A stretch of 64,000 nucleotides of DNA from positions 1 to 64,000 of the forward strand of contig CAITNS010000018.1 in NCBI GenBank assembly GCA_903893815.1, written 5' to 3'. Source of the stretch: an uncultured Bacteroidota bacterium (lineage in GTDB: Bacteria; Bacteroidota; Bacteroidia; B-17B0; Aurantibacillaceae). The position numbers and the translations under genes are program-made. The notes under the pieces are model-generated. The model searched no databases, was not told the origin of the DNA, and worked only from the letters and a program-made list of their open reading frames with translations. Shown piece after piece: positions 52,519 through 61,738 of this stretch. Every line of letters starts with the position of its first letter. Position 1 is the stretch's first letter.

Positions 52519-54716
52519 TAGTTATTATCTATACGTGTAACACTGGTTACTCCCTTTACTTTCATTAAATTATCAATCAAATGGCTCAAATGTTTGGCAT
52601 CGTGCACAAACACCATTATTGTTCCATCAAAGATACCATCTTCTGTATCAAAACTAATAGAACGCATGTTAATATTTAACTGACTTGAAATAACTTTAGT
52701 CACATTGTTTACCAAGCCCATTTCATCAGTCCCTTTAATTTTAATACCCGCTAAAAACGAAATTAAATGATCATTATTCCATTTAGCTTTTACTACACGG
52801 TATGCGTAATTAGAAAGTAATTTAACGGCATTAGGACAATTAACACGATGTATTTTAATGCCTTCATTCACCGTAACAAACCCAAACACATCATCTCCCG
52901 GAATTGGACTGCAACAAGAGGACAAGCCGTAATCTAATTTTTGCATATCATCACCAATTACCAGCATATCGGAACTTCCTCTTACATTAGTAACTAATTC
53001 CTCAATTTTATTTTCTTTTTTCTTAGGCTTATATTTTTCAGGATGTAATTTAAAATCAACAAATTCTTTAATTTCTTTTACGTCTACATTTCCTAAAGCC
53101 GCTCTATAAAACAATTCGCCTGACGATGGCAATTTTAAAAATGCTACAAATTCATTTATATTTTTAATAGTATAATCTAATTTACATTTGTAAAATTTCT
53201 TTTCTAATATTTCTTTGCCACTTTCAGAAACCTTGCGCCGGTTTTCTTTTAAAGCGCTTTTAATTTTTGATTTAGCACGAGCCGTAACCACATAATTAAT
53301 CCAATCATCTTTTGGTGCTTGTTTGCTCGATGTTAAAATTTCCACTTGATCCCCACTTTTTAATTGGTAACTTAACGGAACTAATTTATGATTAACCTTA
53401 GCGCCAATGCATTGCTCACCTACCTTGGTATGAATTTCAAAAGCAAAATCTAAAGCCGTTGCAGTAGTTGGTAAATTTCGCATTTCTCCTTTGGGCGTAA
53501 ACACAAAAATTTCATCGGCAAATAAATTTAATTTAAAATCATCAATAAACTCTAAAGCGTTAGGGTCTGGATTATCTAGCATCTCGCGAATACGACGTAA
53601 CCAGTTCTCTAAATTACTTTCTTTCTCTGCAGCCGCATCTTTATATTTCCAATGTGCCGCATATCCCATCTCTGCTAATTCATCCATACGTACTGTACGA
53701 ATTTGTACTTCCACCCACTTACCTTCTGGCCCCATTACCGTTGTATGTAAACTCTCATAACCATTAGATTTTGGAGTAGAAATCCAATCTCTTAATCGAT
53801 CAGGATTTGGATGATAAAAATCGGTAATGATGGAATAAATTTTCCAACAATCTGCTTTCTCTCTTTCTGCAGTTGTATCAATCACTATTCTAATAGCGAA
53901 TAAATCGTAAATCTCTTCAAAAGGAACACCTTTATTTTTTATCTTATTGTAGATAGAATAAATAGATTTTGGACGTCCAAATATTTTAAACTTAAATCCT
54001 TGTTCTTTTAAAATATCATTTAAAGGATCAATGAAATTTTTAATAAATTTTTTACGAACGGGCTCTGTTTCTTCTAACTTTTGAACTACTTGGCTGTACC
54101 AATCTTCATTCGTGTATTTTAATCCTAAATCTTCTAACTCCGATTTAATAGCATTTAAGCCCAAACGGTGAGCTAATGGAGCGTATAAATACAAAGTCTC
54201 TCCAGCAATTTTCATTTGCTTGTCACGCTTCATGTGATCAAGCGTACGCATGTTATGTAATCTATCGGCTAACTTTATTAAAATCACTCTAACATCTTCC
54301 GAAAGAGTCAATAACATCTTTCTGAAATTCTCTGCTTGTATAGATGATGTATGATCAAATACGCCAGAAATTTTTGTTAAACCATCAATAATTTGAGACA
54401 CTTTTTCTCCAAACATTCCTTTGATATCATCCAAAGTCATGTCAGTATCTTCCACCGTATCGTGCAATAAGGCACATACTATAGCGGTTGTTCCTAACCC
54501 AATTTCTTCGGCACAAATTTGCGCCACCGCAATTGGGTGATAAATATAAGGTTCGCCCGATTTACGACGCATTTCTTTATGAGCTTCAACCGAAACCTCA
54601 AAAGCTTTACGTATAATTTCTTTGTCACCTTTTTCTAAGCGACGTTTACAGGCTTTTATTAAATTTTTGTAGCGATTTAAAATCTCTTTTTTTTCTGCTT
54701 CTAGGTCAATTTGCAT
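52518..54716 (-). CDS. bifunctional (p)ppGpp synthetase/hydrolase (RelA/SpoT)
   Basis: This is a 732-aa stringent-response enzyme. The hydrolase HD domain has LLHDTVEDT (His85-Asp86, Glu89-Asp90) and DRLHNMRTL. The synthetase has GRPKSIYSIYNKI, IYDLFAIRIVID and NGYESLHTTVMG. TGS (VFTPKGEMRNLP) and a C-terminal ACT domain (FLAGIKIKGTDEMGLVNNVT) follow. The hydrolase motif is intact, so it should make and break ppGpp. It lies upstream of the Fur gene with a 1-nt overlap. Confidence 0.94.
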   Translation of the reverse strand: MQIDLEAEKKEILNRYKNLIKACKRRLEKGDKEIIRKAFEVSVEAHKEMRRKSGEPYIYHPIAVAQICAEEIGLGTTAIVCALLHDTVEDTDMTLDDIKGMFGEKVSQIIDGLTKISGVFDHTSSIQAENFRKMLLTLSEDVRVILIKLADRLHNMRTLDHMKRDKQMKIAGETLYLYAPLAHRLGLNAIKSELEDLGLKYTNEDWYSQVVQKLEETEPVRKKFIKNFIDPLNDILKEQGFKFKIFGRPKSIYSIYNKIKNKGVPFEEIYDLFAIRIVIDTTAEREKADCWKIYSIITDFYHPNPDRLRDWISTPKSNGYESLHTTVMGPEGKWVEVQIRTVRMDELAEMGYAAHWKYKDAAAEKESNLENWLRRIREMLDNPDPNALEFIDDFKLNLFADEIFVFTPKGEMRNLPTTATALDFAFEIHTKVGEQCIGAKVNHKLVPLSYQLKSGDQVEILTSSKQAPKDDWINYVVTARAKSKIKSALKENRRKVSESGKEILEKKFYKCKLDYTIKNINEFVAFLKLPSSGELFYRAALGNVDVKEIKEFVDFKLHPEKYKPKKKENKIEELVTNVRGSSDMLVIGDDMQKLDYGLSSCCSPIPGDDVFGFVTVNEGIKIHRVNCPNAVKLLSNYAYRVVKAKWNNDHLISFLAGIKIKGTDEMGLVNNVTKVISSQLNINMRSISFDTEDGIFDGTIMVFVHDAKHLSHLIDNLMKVKGVTSVTRIDNN

Positions 54717-54755
54717 AGATACGGTTTGTGTGTATGAAGGTACATATTTTTAGGA

Positions 54756-54942
54756 TTAACCGCAAAGGCGCAATAAATTTAGTCGTAAAATTTTCATCTT
54801 ATTTTTCTTTTTCCTTGACGAAAAAGAAACAAAAAGTCAAGGCGAAAGACCAACCGCACTATTACCAAAGTATGATAGACTAATAAATAAAGTATTTTAC
54901 CTTTCTGTCCTTTGCGAAAAACTTTGCCTCTTTGCGGTTAAA
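54756..54942. repeat. GCAAAG-iterated palindrome with nested hairpin
   Basis: The outer arms are TTAACCGCAAAGGCGCAA (54756-54773) and its inverted relative (54910-54942), which carries CTTTGC three times. Inside, CCTTGAC (54813-54819) and GTCAAGG (54836-54842) form a second stem with a purine-rich 16-nt loop. The block fills the 255-nt gap between the RelA/SpoT and methyltransferase genes; no ORF lies in it. Confidence 0.75.
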
Positions 54943-54971
54943 CATTAAACTAAATCTTAAATTTACATCCG

Positions 54972-55640
54972 GTGCGAGTTTTTCAATATATATATTACTT
55001 TTTTAGATCGCTTTATTACAGGGGCTTTGTAAATACTTTTAAGTTATTAAGCTATGAAGGGAAATATGAAAAACAATTGGGAATAAACACTCATAGCATT
55101 GTAAACCTTAATAAATTAACCCTTGCGGGAGAAAATTCTCAACAAAATCACCATTACCAAGGAGCAAGTTACTATATCCTATTCTCTATTTTTGAGAAAT
55201 TACCAATTGAAACTAAAAACTTACCCTTAATTGATTATGGCTGTGGTAAAGGTAGAGCTTTGTTTGTGGCCGAACAGTGTGGTTTTACTAATTTAATTGG
55301 AGTTGATATTGCCAAAGAATTAATTAATGATGCTAATGCCAATAAAGCTGTTTATGTGCGAAAGAACAGTCAAAGCAAAATCGATTTTTTATTTGAAGAT
55401 GCTACTAAATATCTAATTCCAGATAACGCTCAAGTATTTTATTTTTTTAATCCCTTTGGAGAAGAGGTTTTACAAAAGGTTATTGATAATATTAAAGAAA
55501 GCGTAAAGCAACATCCAAGGAAAGTATATTGCATTTATTTAAACCCAAAATATAAAGCCGTTTTCGAGGAAAACGGCTTTAAAGTATTTTATATAGAAAA
55601 AAATAAAAGATATTTAGAGGGGATCATCTACACATATTAG
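54972..55640 (+). CDS. class I SAM-dependent methyltransferase-like protein
   Basis: This is a 222-aa protein with SAM-binding motif I DYGCGKGRALFVAEQ and VDIAKELINDA as the acidic ribose-binding region. A later strand (VFYFFNPFGEEVLQKVI) replaces the usual catalytic post-motif (NPF). The N-terminal 65 residues are mostly aromatic and basic. The substrate is unknown. The start is a GTG at 54972; no better ATG is nearby upstream. Confidence 0.75.
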   Translation: MRVFQYIYYFFRSLYYRGFVNTFKLLSYEGKYEKQLGINTHSIVNLNKLTLAGENSQQNHHYQGASYYILFSIFEKLPIETKNLPLIDYGCGKGRALFVAEQCGFTNLIGVDIAKELINDANANKAVYVRKNSQSKIDFLFEDATKYLIPDNAQVFYFFNPFGEEVLQKVIDNIKESVKQHPRKVYCIYLNPKYKAVFEENGFKVFYIEKNKRYLEGIIYTY

Positions 55641-55646
55641 TGGAAT

Positions 55647-56048
55647 TTATTTATCCAAAATATCTTTAATATTTGGGCGGAAATACAAATTACTTTTTAA
55701 AATTTTACCATCTTCTCTAAATATTGGTTGTCCTTGCTCATCCAACTTACTCATATTACTACGTTGAATTTCATCAAACACTTCTTCTATTTTATGTTGT
55801 AAGCCATGCTTTAAAATAGTTCCAAATAAAATATACAATTGATCACCTAAAGCATCAGCAATTTCAACAATATCGCCATTTTTACAAGCATCTAAATACT
55901 CTTCGTTTTCTTCTTTAATTAAATTGTAACGTAATGTATAATCACGCTCATTAATTAATGTAGGAGCATCTGCATTTCCAATCTGAAATGTTTCATGGAA
56001 ATGATGAACATGCATAATTTTATTTAAAAGTGCTTTTCTATCTTCCAT
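55647..56048 (-). CDS. MazG-like nucleotide pyrophosphohydrolase
   Basis: This is a 133-aa all-alpha NTP-PPase: EENEEYLDAC provides the EExxE motif and EIADALGDQLY the ExxD motif. It hydrolyses (d)NTPs or related pyrophosphates. The C terminus (FDEIQRSNMSKLDEQGQPIFREDGK) is typical of the phosphoribosyl-ATP pyrophosphohydrolase-like group found in Bacteroidota. It is 2 nt downstream of the OmpH gene. Confidence 0.88.
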   Translation of the reverse strand: MEDRKALLNKIMHVHHFHETFQIGNADAPTLINERDYTLRYNLIKEENEEYLDACKNGDIVEIADALGDQLYILFGTILKHGLQHKIEEVFDEIQRSNMSKLDEQGQPIFREDGKILKSNLYFRPNIKDILDK

Positions 56049-56050
56049 GA

Positions 56051-56686
56051 TTATTTTTTCTTTTTAGTGTTATATTCTTCGTTAATGCCTTTTAAAACTT
56101 CAGTTGTAATATCTAATTTAGGATTTGTCAATAAAATAGTTGGCATTAAATCAGAGTAAGATAAGATATAATCAAAACGTCCGTTATTGATTTTTTGTAA
56201 ATAATCTTTTACGCTTTTATTTAGCTCCATATTCTTTTCTTCTAACTCGATGCCTAAATTTTGCATTTGCAATTCTTTATTAGCCAATTCTTGCTGTTGT
56301 CTTTCTAAGCTAGCTTGTTGTTTTTGCAATTCAGATTGAGGAGCAACGCCCGCTTGTGCAGATTGCTGAAACGCTTCGTATTCAGATTGAAATTTAGCTG
56401 TCATACTTTGCATTTGAGATTCTAAAGACGCTTTTTTGTTTCTTATCACTTTAGTAAAATCAGCAATATATTGGTAATGCTCATTGATACTATCGGTATT
56501 CACATAAGCAATTTTTGAATCAGCTAATGTTGTATTACTTACTACTAAAGGTTTTACCTCTGATTTTTCAGTTCCTCCATTACTAGACGAACCAGTCGCT
56601 ACATTTTTTAAAGAATGAACTTGATAAAATAAAATAGCCACTGCAATTGCTAAAACACCATTAATAATTAAAGAAAGATTTTTCAT
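56051..56686 (-). CDS. OmpH/Skp-like periplasmic chaperone-type protein
   Basis: This is a 211-aa protein with an N-terminal hydrophobic segment, a conserved beta-strand KIAYVNTDSINEHY, and a long coiled coil (about residues 85-165, KASLESQMQSMTAKFQSEYE, ASLERQQQELANKELQMQ) that forms tentacles in Skp. The end returns to the core (FDYILSYSDLMPTILL). In E. coli, Skp holds outer-membrane proteins in the periplasm. Co-transcribed with a MazG-like gene. Confidence 0.88.
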   Translation of the reverse strand: MKNLSLIINGVLAIAVAILFYQVHSLKNVATGSSSNGGTEKSEVKPLVVSNTTLADSKIAYVNTDSINEHYQYIADFTKVIRNKKASLESQMQSMTAKFQSEYEAFQQSAQAGVAPQSELQKQQASLERQQQELANKELQMQNLGIELEEKNMELNKSVKDYLQKINNGRFDYILSYSDLMPTILLTNPKLDITTEVLKGINEEYNTKKKK

Positions 56687-56717
56687 ACGTTTTTGTTATT
56701 GTTTAAAATTTTCATAT

Positions 56718-56769
56718 GGTATAGCCAGTTTAATTATTTGTTAATGTTTTTGAAAACATGGCTATTTCA
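56718..56769. repeat. TAGCCATGTT hairpin repeat, copy 2
   Basis: Arms TAGCCAGTT (56722-56730) and AACATGGCTA (56755-56764) carry the same borders (GGTA left, TTTCA right) as copy 1 at 14121-14174. It lies in the gap upstream of the OmpH gene. Confidence 0.65.
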
Positions 56770-56859
56770 AAATATGATTTAAATTAATAGGTAAATATAA
56801 ATATTTACAGTCGAAGAATACTGTTATAAATTCACAAGAATATCAAAATTTATTAAAGA

Positions 56860-57450
56860 CTATTGAACGATTTTAAGAATCGTATTCACAATAATCTTAA
56901 AATCCACTAAAAGGCCATGTTGCTCGATATATTTTGCATTTAAGGTCAATTTAGCAGGCATGATGTCATTTATATAAGTCTGTTCTGGATTGGCAGATTT
57001 AGCCAACAAATCATTCTCATTAATAAATTCTAAAGAGGCAAAATCTGTAATACCAGGTCTTACAGCTAATACTTTTTGTTGTTCATTGGTATATAAATCA
57101 ACGTATTTTCTAACTTCTGGCCTAGGTCCAACTAAACTCATGGTACCAAAAATAACATTAAATAGTTGTGGTAATTCGTCTAATTTATATTTGCGTAAAT
57201 AGTAACCAATACTTGTTACCCGTGGGTCACGTCCGCCAACCGTTAATAAACCTTTTTTATCAGCATCTAAATGCATCGTTCTGAACTTAAAGAGTTTAAA
57301 ATCCCGACCATTTCTGCCGACTCTCGTTTGTAAATAAAATATTGGAAATCCAGATGTTACAATCATTAAAAAAATAATAATGATAAAAAACGGAAGCAAA
57401 ATTAAAATTCCAAAAAAAGATGCAAATATGTCGAATAGGCGTTTTAGCAA
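56860..57450 (-). CDS. sugar-1-phosphate transferase (PglC/WcaJ type)
   Basis: This 196-aa monotopic phosphoglycosyl transferase attaches a sugar phosphate to undecaprenyl phosphate, the first step of polysaccharide assembly. It has a single N-terminal membrane segment (LFDIFASFFGILILLPFF), the catalytic region KLFKFRTMHLDAD with Asp/Glu, RVTSIGYYLRKYKLDELPQL, and SLVGPRPEVRKYV. It lacks the extra domains of WcaJ (short form). It overlaps the DegT gene by 7 nt and starts the 56.9-64 kb cluster. Confidence 0.92.
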   Translation of the reverse strand: MLKRLFDIFASFFGILILLPFFIIIIFLMIVTSGFPIFYLQTRVGRNGRDFKLFKFRTMHLDADKKGLLTVGGRDPRVTSIGYYLRKYKLDELPQLFNVIFGTMSLVGPRPEVRKYVDLYTNEQQKVLAVRPGITDFASLEFINENDLLAKSANPEQTYINDIMPAKLTLNAKYIEQHGLLVDFKIIVNTILKIVQ

Positions 57451-58652
57451 AGGATTTTATTTACTGAATTAATAACGGCATTAATTACCGTTTGAGTTTG
57501 TTCTGAAGATAAATCATAAAACACAGGCAATGAAATTTCACGACTAAAATTATCATAAGTAATTGGATAGTTTTGTATGTCATAACCTAAATTCTTATAA
57601 AAAGAAGTAGATGGAACCGGAATAAAATGAACATTGACTGATACATCGCAATCAAAGATTTCTTTCATAATAGCATCACGTTGCACTTCAGTAATTCCTT
57701 TTATTCTTAATGGATATAAATGATAACATCCATTTTTTGTATCTGTAATATGAATAGGAATTTGAAAACGGCTATCTTTTGAAAAAGCATTATTATACCA
57801 ATCGAATATTTGCTTTCGCTTTAATTGAGTATCATTATCATAACGTTCTAACTCTATAAGACCAATAGCAGCTGATAAATCAGTCATATTGCATTTATAA
57901 CCAGCTACAATAATATCATATTTCCAATTCCCTTTTTGGGTTTTAGCTAAGGCATCTTTATTTTGACCATGCAGCGTATACATACATAAAAATTTATAGA
58001 CATCTTCATTATCAAAAGGAGCAGGTAAATTTAATGCAACTGCGCCGCCTTCGGCAGTGGTTAAATTCTTTACTGCATGAAATGAAAATACTGATACATC
58101 TGCTAAAGCGCCACATTTTTTGCCTTTATAATCTGCACCAAACGAATGCGCAGAATCTGATAGAACCATAATTCTACCGAGTATTTCTTGATTTTTAGAC
58201 TTGGGCTTAAATTGATTCTTATGTTTGACCACTAAAGCATTTATCTCATCATAATCACACGGAAAACCAGCAAAATCAACCGGCATAACTACTTTAGTAT
58301 TTGCAGTAATTGCCTTATCAATATTAGAAACATTAATATTAAAATCATCGGCGTTTACATCTACAAAAACAGGTTTAGCGCCGCAATGTATCACCACGTT
58401 TGCTGTTGCCGAATACGTATAAGCTGGTAAAATCACTTCATCGCCCTCGCCTACTCCAAACCAACGCAACATAATTTCTAATCCAGCTGTTGCCGAATTT
58501 AAACACAGGGTTGATTGATTGCCACAGTATGCAGTCAGTTTTTTTTCAAAATCTTTGGTACGTGGGCCTGTTGTAATCCAACCTGATTTTAAGGCTGCTG
58601 TTACTTCGGCTATAATTTTATCATCTATACGTGGTGGCGAAAATGGTATCAT
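57444..58652 (-). CDS. DegT/DnrJ/EryC1/StrS family sugar aminotransferase
   Basis: This is a 402-aa PLP enzyme that aminates a keto nucleotide sugar. Seen are NSATAGLEIMLRWFG, DEVILPAYTYSATANVV, DSAHSFGADYKGKK (PLP ring Asp) and SFHAVKNLTTAEGG with the PLP-Lys. The N terminus MIPFSPPRIDDKIIAEV is typical. It overlaps the preceding O-antigen ligase gene by 4 nt and the sugar transferase gene by 7 nt. Confidence 0.9.
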   Translation of the reverse strand: MIPFSPPRIDDKIIAEVTAALKSGWITTGPRTKDFEKKLTAYCGNQSTLCLNSATAGLEIMLRWFGVGEGDEVILPAYTYSATANVVIHCGAKPVFVDVNADDFNINVSNIDKAITANTKVVMPVDFAGFPCDYDEINALVVKHKNQFKPKSKNQEILGRIMVLSDSAHSFGADYKGKKCGALADVSVFSFHAVKNLTTAEGGAVALNLPAPFDNEDVYKFLCMYTLHGQNKDALAKTQKGNWKYDIIVAGYKCNMTDLSAAIGLIELERYDNDTQLKRKQIFDWYNNAFSKDSRFQIPIHITDTKNGCYHLYPLRIKGITEVQRDAIMKEIFDCDVSVNVHFIPVPSTSFYKNLGYDIQNYPITYDNFSREISLPVFYDLSSEQTQTVINAVINSVNKILC

Positions 58653-59881
58653 GATGTTTTATTTAGTTTATGAAAATTATAGTGTGTTAAAATACAAAAG
58701 AAAAATACAAAGAAAATAAATCCGGCCTGAGCCTGAAGCATCGATTCTACTAAAAAGTTAAAAATCATCAATACACTAAACAAGACAAGAATATAATTTC
58801 TTTTTACAAAACCATAAATCAAAGCGCCCAAAGTCATTAAAAGCAAAAGAATGAATCCAACAATACCAGTTCCAATAAAGGTTTGCAGAAATTGATTATG
58901 TGCATTTAATTTTTTGATCAAAGCTCCTGTTAAACCTTCTTTTTCGTATGCCTGATTTAATTGATCTTGAGTATCACCTGGAGATGATCCAAATAAAAAA
59001 TGAGATTTAATTAATTTCGAGGATTCTTTCCAAATAAGGATACGAACAGCTGTACTTTCCGCATCTGTTTTATCAATTTTTTCAATAGAAGAAGTCACTC
59101 TAAAAGCTACTATAATTCTTTCGAAAGGCCTAGGAGCTATTTTATATGCGACAAAAACACCCATAAAAAAAATAAGTATTGAACCTAATATAACTTTTCG
59201 GAAACCATGATTATACAAAACAACAAAAAGAGTACTTGGTATTAAAAGAAAAGCAGAAATTAACCCCATTTTTGAAGAGCATAGAAAGATAGAAGTTAAA
59301 ATCAATAAGGATATAAATCCTATTTTAATTCTAAAATTTGATAAATGTGCTAACCATGTGGGGTATAATAATATCACTAAGAATTGTGCGAAAACTAAAT
59401 ACATGCCAAAATAACTTGGGTGCATAAATAAATTATAATCACCATAAAAAAAGGCATTTACACCTTTAAAAATATAATTATAAAAGGCAGTAAATAAACA
59501 AATCGCGGTAGCTAACAAACAACCTGAGACAAAAGAAATTACTATTTTTTTTATCTGTATTTCGTTATATCTTGATGAGAAAATTAAAATTGGAAAAGCC
59601 AAGAAACACAATTTTATTTCTATAGAATTTAAAGCGATTGTTTTATTAAAAGAAAAAAAATAACCAATAACATGTAATAAAAAAAAACTAAAAAGCACAT
59701 AAGTCCATTTATTTTGAAATACTTTTTTTATTCCTGATTTTAAATCATCAAATGCAAAAAAACAAACTAACCAAACTATAATGAAAATAGCATAGTTAAT
59801 TCCAAATGGCAAAAAAAATGCAATGAGTAAAGGTAAATTATACCCAAAATGTAAATATGTATTTTTAAGTTTTGCTAACAT
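58649..59881 (-). CDS. O-antigen ligase/polymerase family membrane protein
   Basis: This is a 410-aa protein with about 11 predicted membrane helices and one large periplasmic loop (about residues 255-330, SIEKIDKTDAESTAVRILIW, GSSPGDTQDQLNQAYEKEG, AHNQFLQTFIGTG) with conserved His/Arg residues, as in the WaaL/RfaL and Wzy families. It joins or polymerises a glycan in the periplasm. It is part of the exopolysaccharide cluster. Confidence 0.85.
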   Translation of the reverse strand: MLAKLKNTYLHFGYNLPLLIAFFLPFGINYAIFIIVWLVCFFAFDDLKSGIKKVFQNKWTYVLFSFFLLHVIGYFFSFNKTIALNSIEIKLCFLAFPILIFSSRYNEIQIKKIVISFVSGCLLATAICLFTAFYNYIFKGVNAFFYGDYNLFMHPSYFGMYLVFAQFLVILLYPTWLAHLSNFRIKIGFISLLILTSIFLCSSKMGLISAFLLIPSTLFVVLYNHGFRKVILGSILIFFMGVFVAYKIAPRPFERIIVAFRVTSSIEKIDKTDAESTAVRILIWKESSKLIKSHFLFGSSPGDTQDQLNQAYEKEGLTGALIKKLNAHNQFLQTFIGTGIVGFILLLLMTLGALIYGFVKRNYILVLFSVLMIFNFLVESMLQAQAGFIFFVFFFCILTHYNFHKLNKTS

Positions 59882-59884
59882 GCT

Positions 59885-60895
59885 TTAACGCGATAAACTT
59901 TCGTGTTTTTTAATAGACTTTTTAAGCAAAATAAAGTCAAAAATACCCTTTAAATAACCTATTCCATAACTAAAATGAAGAATAAAAAATGTAAAGGCAA
60001 TTTTAATAGCGCTTGCAGGCTTTGTATTTTGTCGGAAAGCCATAAAACCAGCCATCAAAACATATAAAACTAAAAACAAGCTAAGGAAACAAAACACTTT
60101 TATTCCCATTAATAATGACAGCAGTAGGATAAATAAATAGCTCACAAAGGCAGCGGGAACAAGTTGTCTGGTTGTTGTAACCGTTTTATGCAACACATTG
60201 ACATACACTTTCCAATAGCCATATTGATAATACTGTTTGTATAATTTCTTAAAAGAAGCTCGTACAAAATACTTGCATTTAATTTCAGGATTCAAAAAAA
60301 TCTTGTAACCAGCTGAAGTAATTCGGTAATTAAACTCATCATCTTGATTTCTAATCAACTCTTCATTAAACAACCCTACTTTATCAAAAATCTCTCTTTT
60401 GTAGGCTCCAAAAGCAACAGTATCTACGTATCCTTTTTTATTTCCCGTTCTAAAATGAGCATTGCCCACACCAAATGATGAAGACATGGCACTACCAATA
60501 ATTTTAGAGGTTTCGTTTTCGTACACATTTTCTAAAACTCCTCCTACACACATAATAGATTCGCTTTCAGAAAAAGTCTCTATATTTTTAGCTACAAAAT
60601 GGTTGTCAACTTCCGAATGTGCACCGAGAATAATAACAACATCTGCTGTTGATTCTGTAATCCCTAAATTTAAAGCATATGGAGTTGTTTTTTTACTATT
60701 ATTTAAAATCAAAAAACGATTACTGCTTTTAACGAAATCCTTAATTATCTCAATCGTACCATCATTACTGCCACCATCACAAACATAGGTTTTAATTAAA
60801 TCTTTGCTATAGCTTTGTTGCGCAATAGATTGAAGACAACGTAAAATGTAGTCTTTTTCATTTAAACAAGGGATAACTATAGCAACTGTTTTCAA
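59885..60895 (-). CDS. family 2 glycosyltransferase
   Basis: This is a 336-aa GT-A enzyme: VAIVIPCLNEKDYILRCL, VCDGGSNDGTIEII, a DxD-like region (ILGAHSEVD), and a C-terminal part with three membrane helices (FVSYLFILLLSLLMGIKVF...). The layout resembles ExoA-like transferases with NQDDEFNYRI. It transfers a sugar to the lipid-linked glycan at the inner membrane. 3 nt upstream of the ligase gene and 1 nt downstream of the deacetylase gene. Confidence 0.9.
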   Translation of the reverse strand: MKTVAIVIPCLNEKDYILRCLQSIAQQSYSKDLIKTYVCDGGSNDGTIEIIKDFVKSSNRFLILNNSKKTTPYALNLGITESTADVVIILGAHSEVDNHFVAKNIETFSESESIMCVGGVLENVYENETSKIIGSAMSSSFGVGNAHFRTGNKKGYVDTVAFGAYKREIFDKVGLFNEELIRNQDDEFNYRITSAGYKIFLNPEIKCKYFVRASFKKLYKQYYQYGYWKVYVNVLHKTVTTTRQLVPAAFVSYLFILLLSLLMGIKVFCFLSLFLVLYVLMAGFMAFRQNTKPASAIKIAFTFFILHFSYGIGYLKGIFDFILLKKSIKKHESLSR

Positions 60896-60896
60896 T

Positions 60897-61706
60897 TTAC
60901 TTAGATTCTAATTCTTTAACTGCCATTTTAAAATTCACAAACTCAATTTTATTTTCCGCAAGATACTCTATCAACCACATATACCAATCTTTCCAAGTTT
61001 TATGAGAATGAGAAAAATAGCGGTCATGAAAATCAATTCCTAAATAGGGTAAATTTAAATCAACTGCTTTATCAATTATTTTTTTTGTTTCCTCGCAGCT
61101 TTGAAAGAAGTTTTTACTCTGCCATTGCTTTGGTTTCTCAATTATGTAGCTATCCATTATTTGAAATGGAAATTCCCACATCGTATCAATTTTAAACGGT
61201 GCTTTAAAGGCCATTTCGCTGCTATCAAACAAATAACCTGCCTTTGCCATATTTGTAAACGTATAATCATTAGTTCGTATGTAATGCATACGAGTACCAA
61301 ATGTACTTTGCTGTGACAAATCCTTGAACAAAGAATATTCTTTATATATTTTTTTAAAAGTTTCAAATTCAATTCCATGAGCTCCAACGTCACAACCCAT
61401 TTCTAGCATTTTTTTTATCCAAAAAGCAGATTGAGCATTGCTATATGACAAACCTACACCTTTATTCACTCCAATAAAATAAGTGGTTGGCACATGATGT
61501 TTTTGATTAAAAGCATGTAATTCTTCAATATGTTGCCACTGATTTTTAAAGATATCCCCTATTCTGTAAAAAAACTCAGCAAGAGAAATTTTACCTGTCA
61601 GTAACTCTATTTTACTTCGCACAAAAAACTTAGGAACCATTAAGTCCTGAAAATAATGCTCAGAGAGTGTTAAGTGATCAATATCATGAGAAACTATAGC
61701 CTTCAT
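60897..61706 (-). CDS. polysaccharide deacetylase-like (NodB homology) protein
   Basis: This is a 269-aa protein with the NodB-fold start SHDIDHLTL (Asp pair), PTTYFIGV, the metal-binding H in GAHGIEFET, and GTRMHYIRTNDYTFTNMAKAGYLFDSS (the R-x-H/Y region). It may remove an acetyl group from the glycan made by the cluster. Catalytic residues are partly atypical, so enzymatic activity is probable but not certain. It is followed after 1 nt by the GT2 gene. Confidence 0.78.
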   Translation of the reverse strand: MKAIVSHDIDHLTLSEHYFQDLMVPKFFVRSKIELLTGKISLAEFFYRIGDIFKNQWQHIEELHAFNQKHHVPTTYFIGVNKGVGLSYSNAQSAFWIKKMLEMGCDVGAHGIEFETFKKIYKEYSLFKDLSQQSTFGTRMHYIRTNDYTFTNMAKAGYLFDSSEMAFKAPFKIDTMWEFPFQIMDSYIIEKPKQWQSKNFFQSCEETKKIIDKAVDLNLPYLGIDFHDRYFSHSHKTWKDWYMWLIEYLAENKIEFVNFKMAVKELESK

Positions 61707-61738
61707 ACTAGAAGACTAAAATAACAAAAAGAGGGTGT

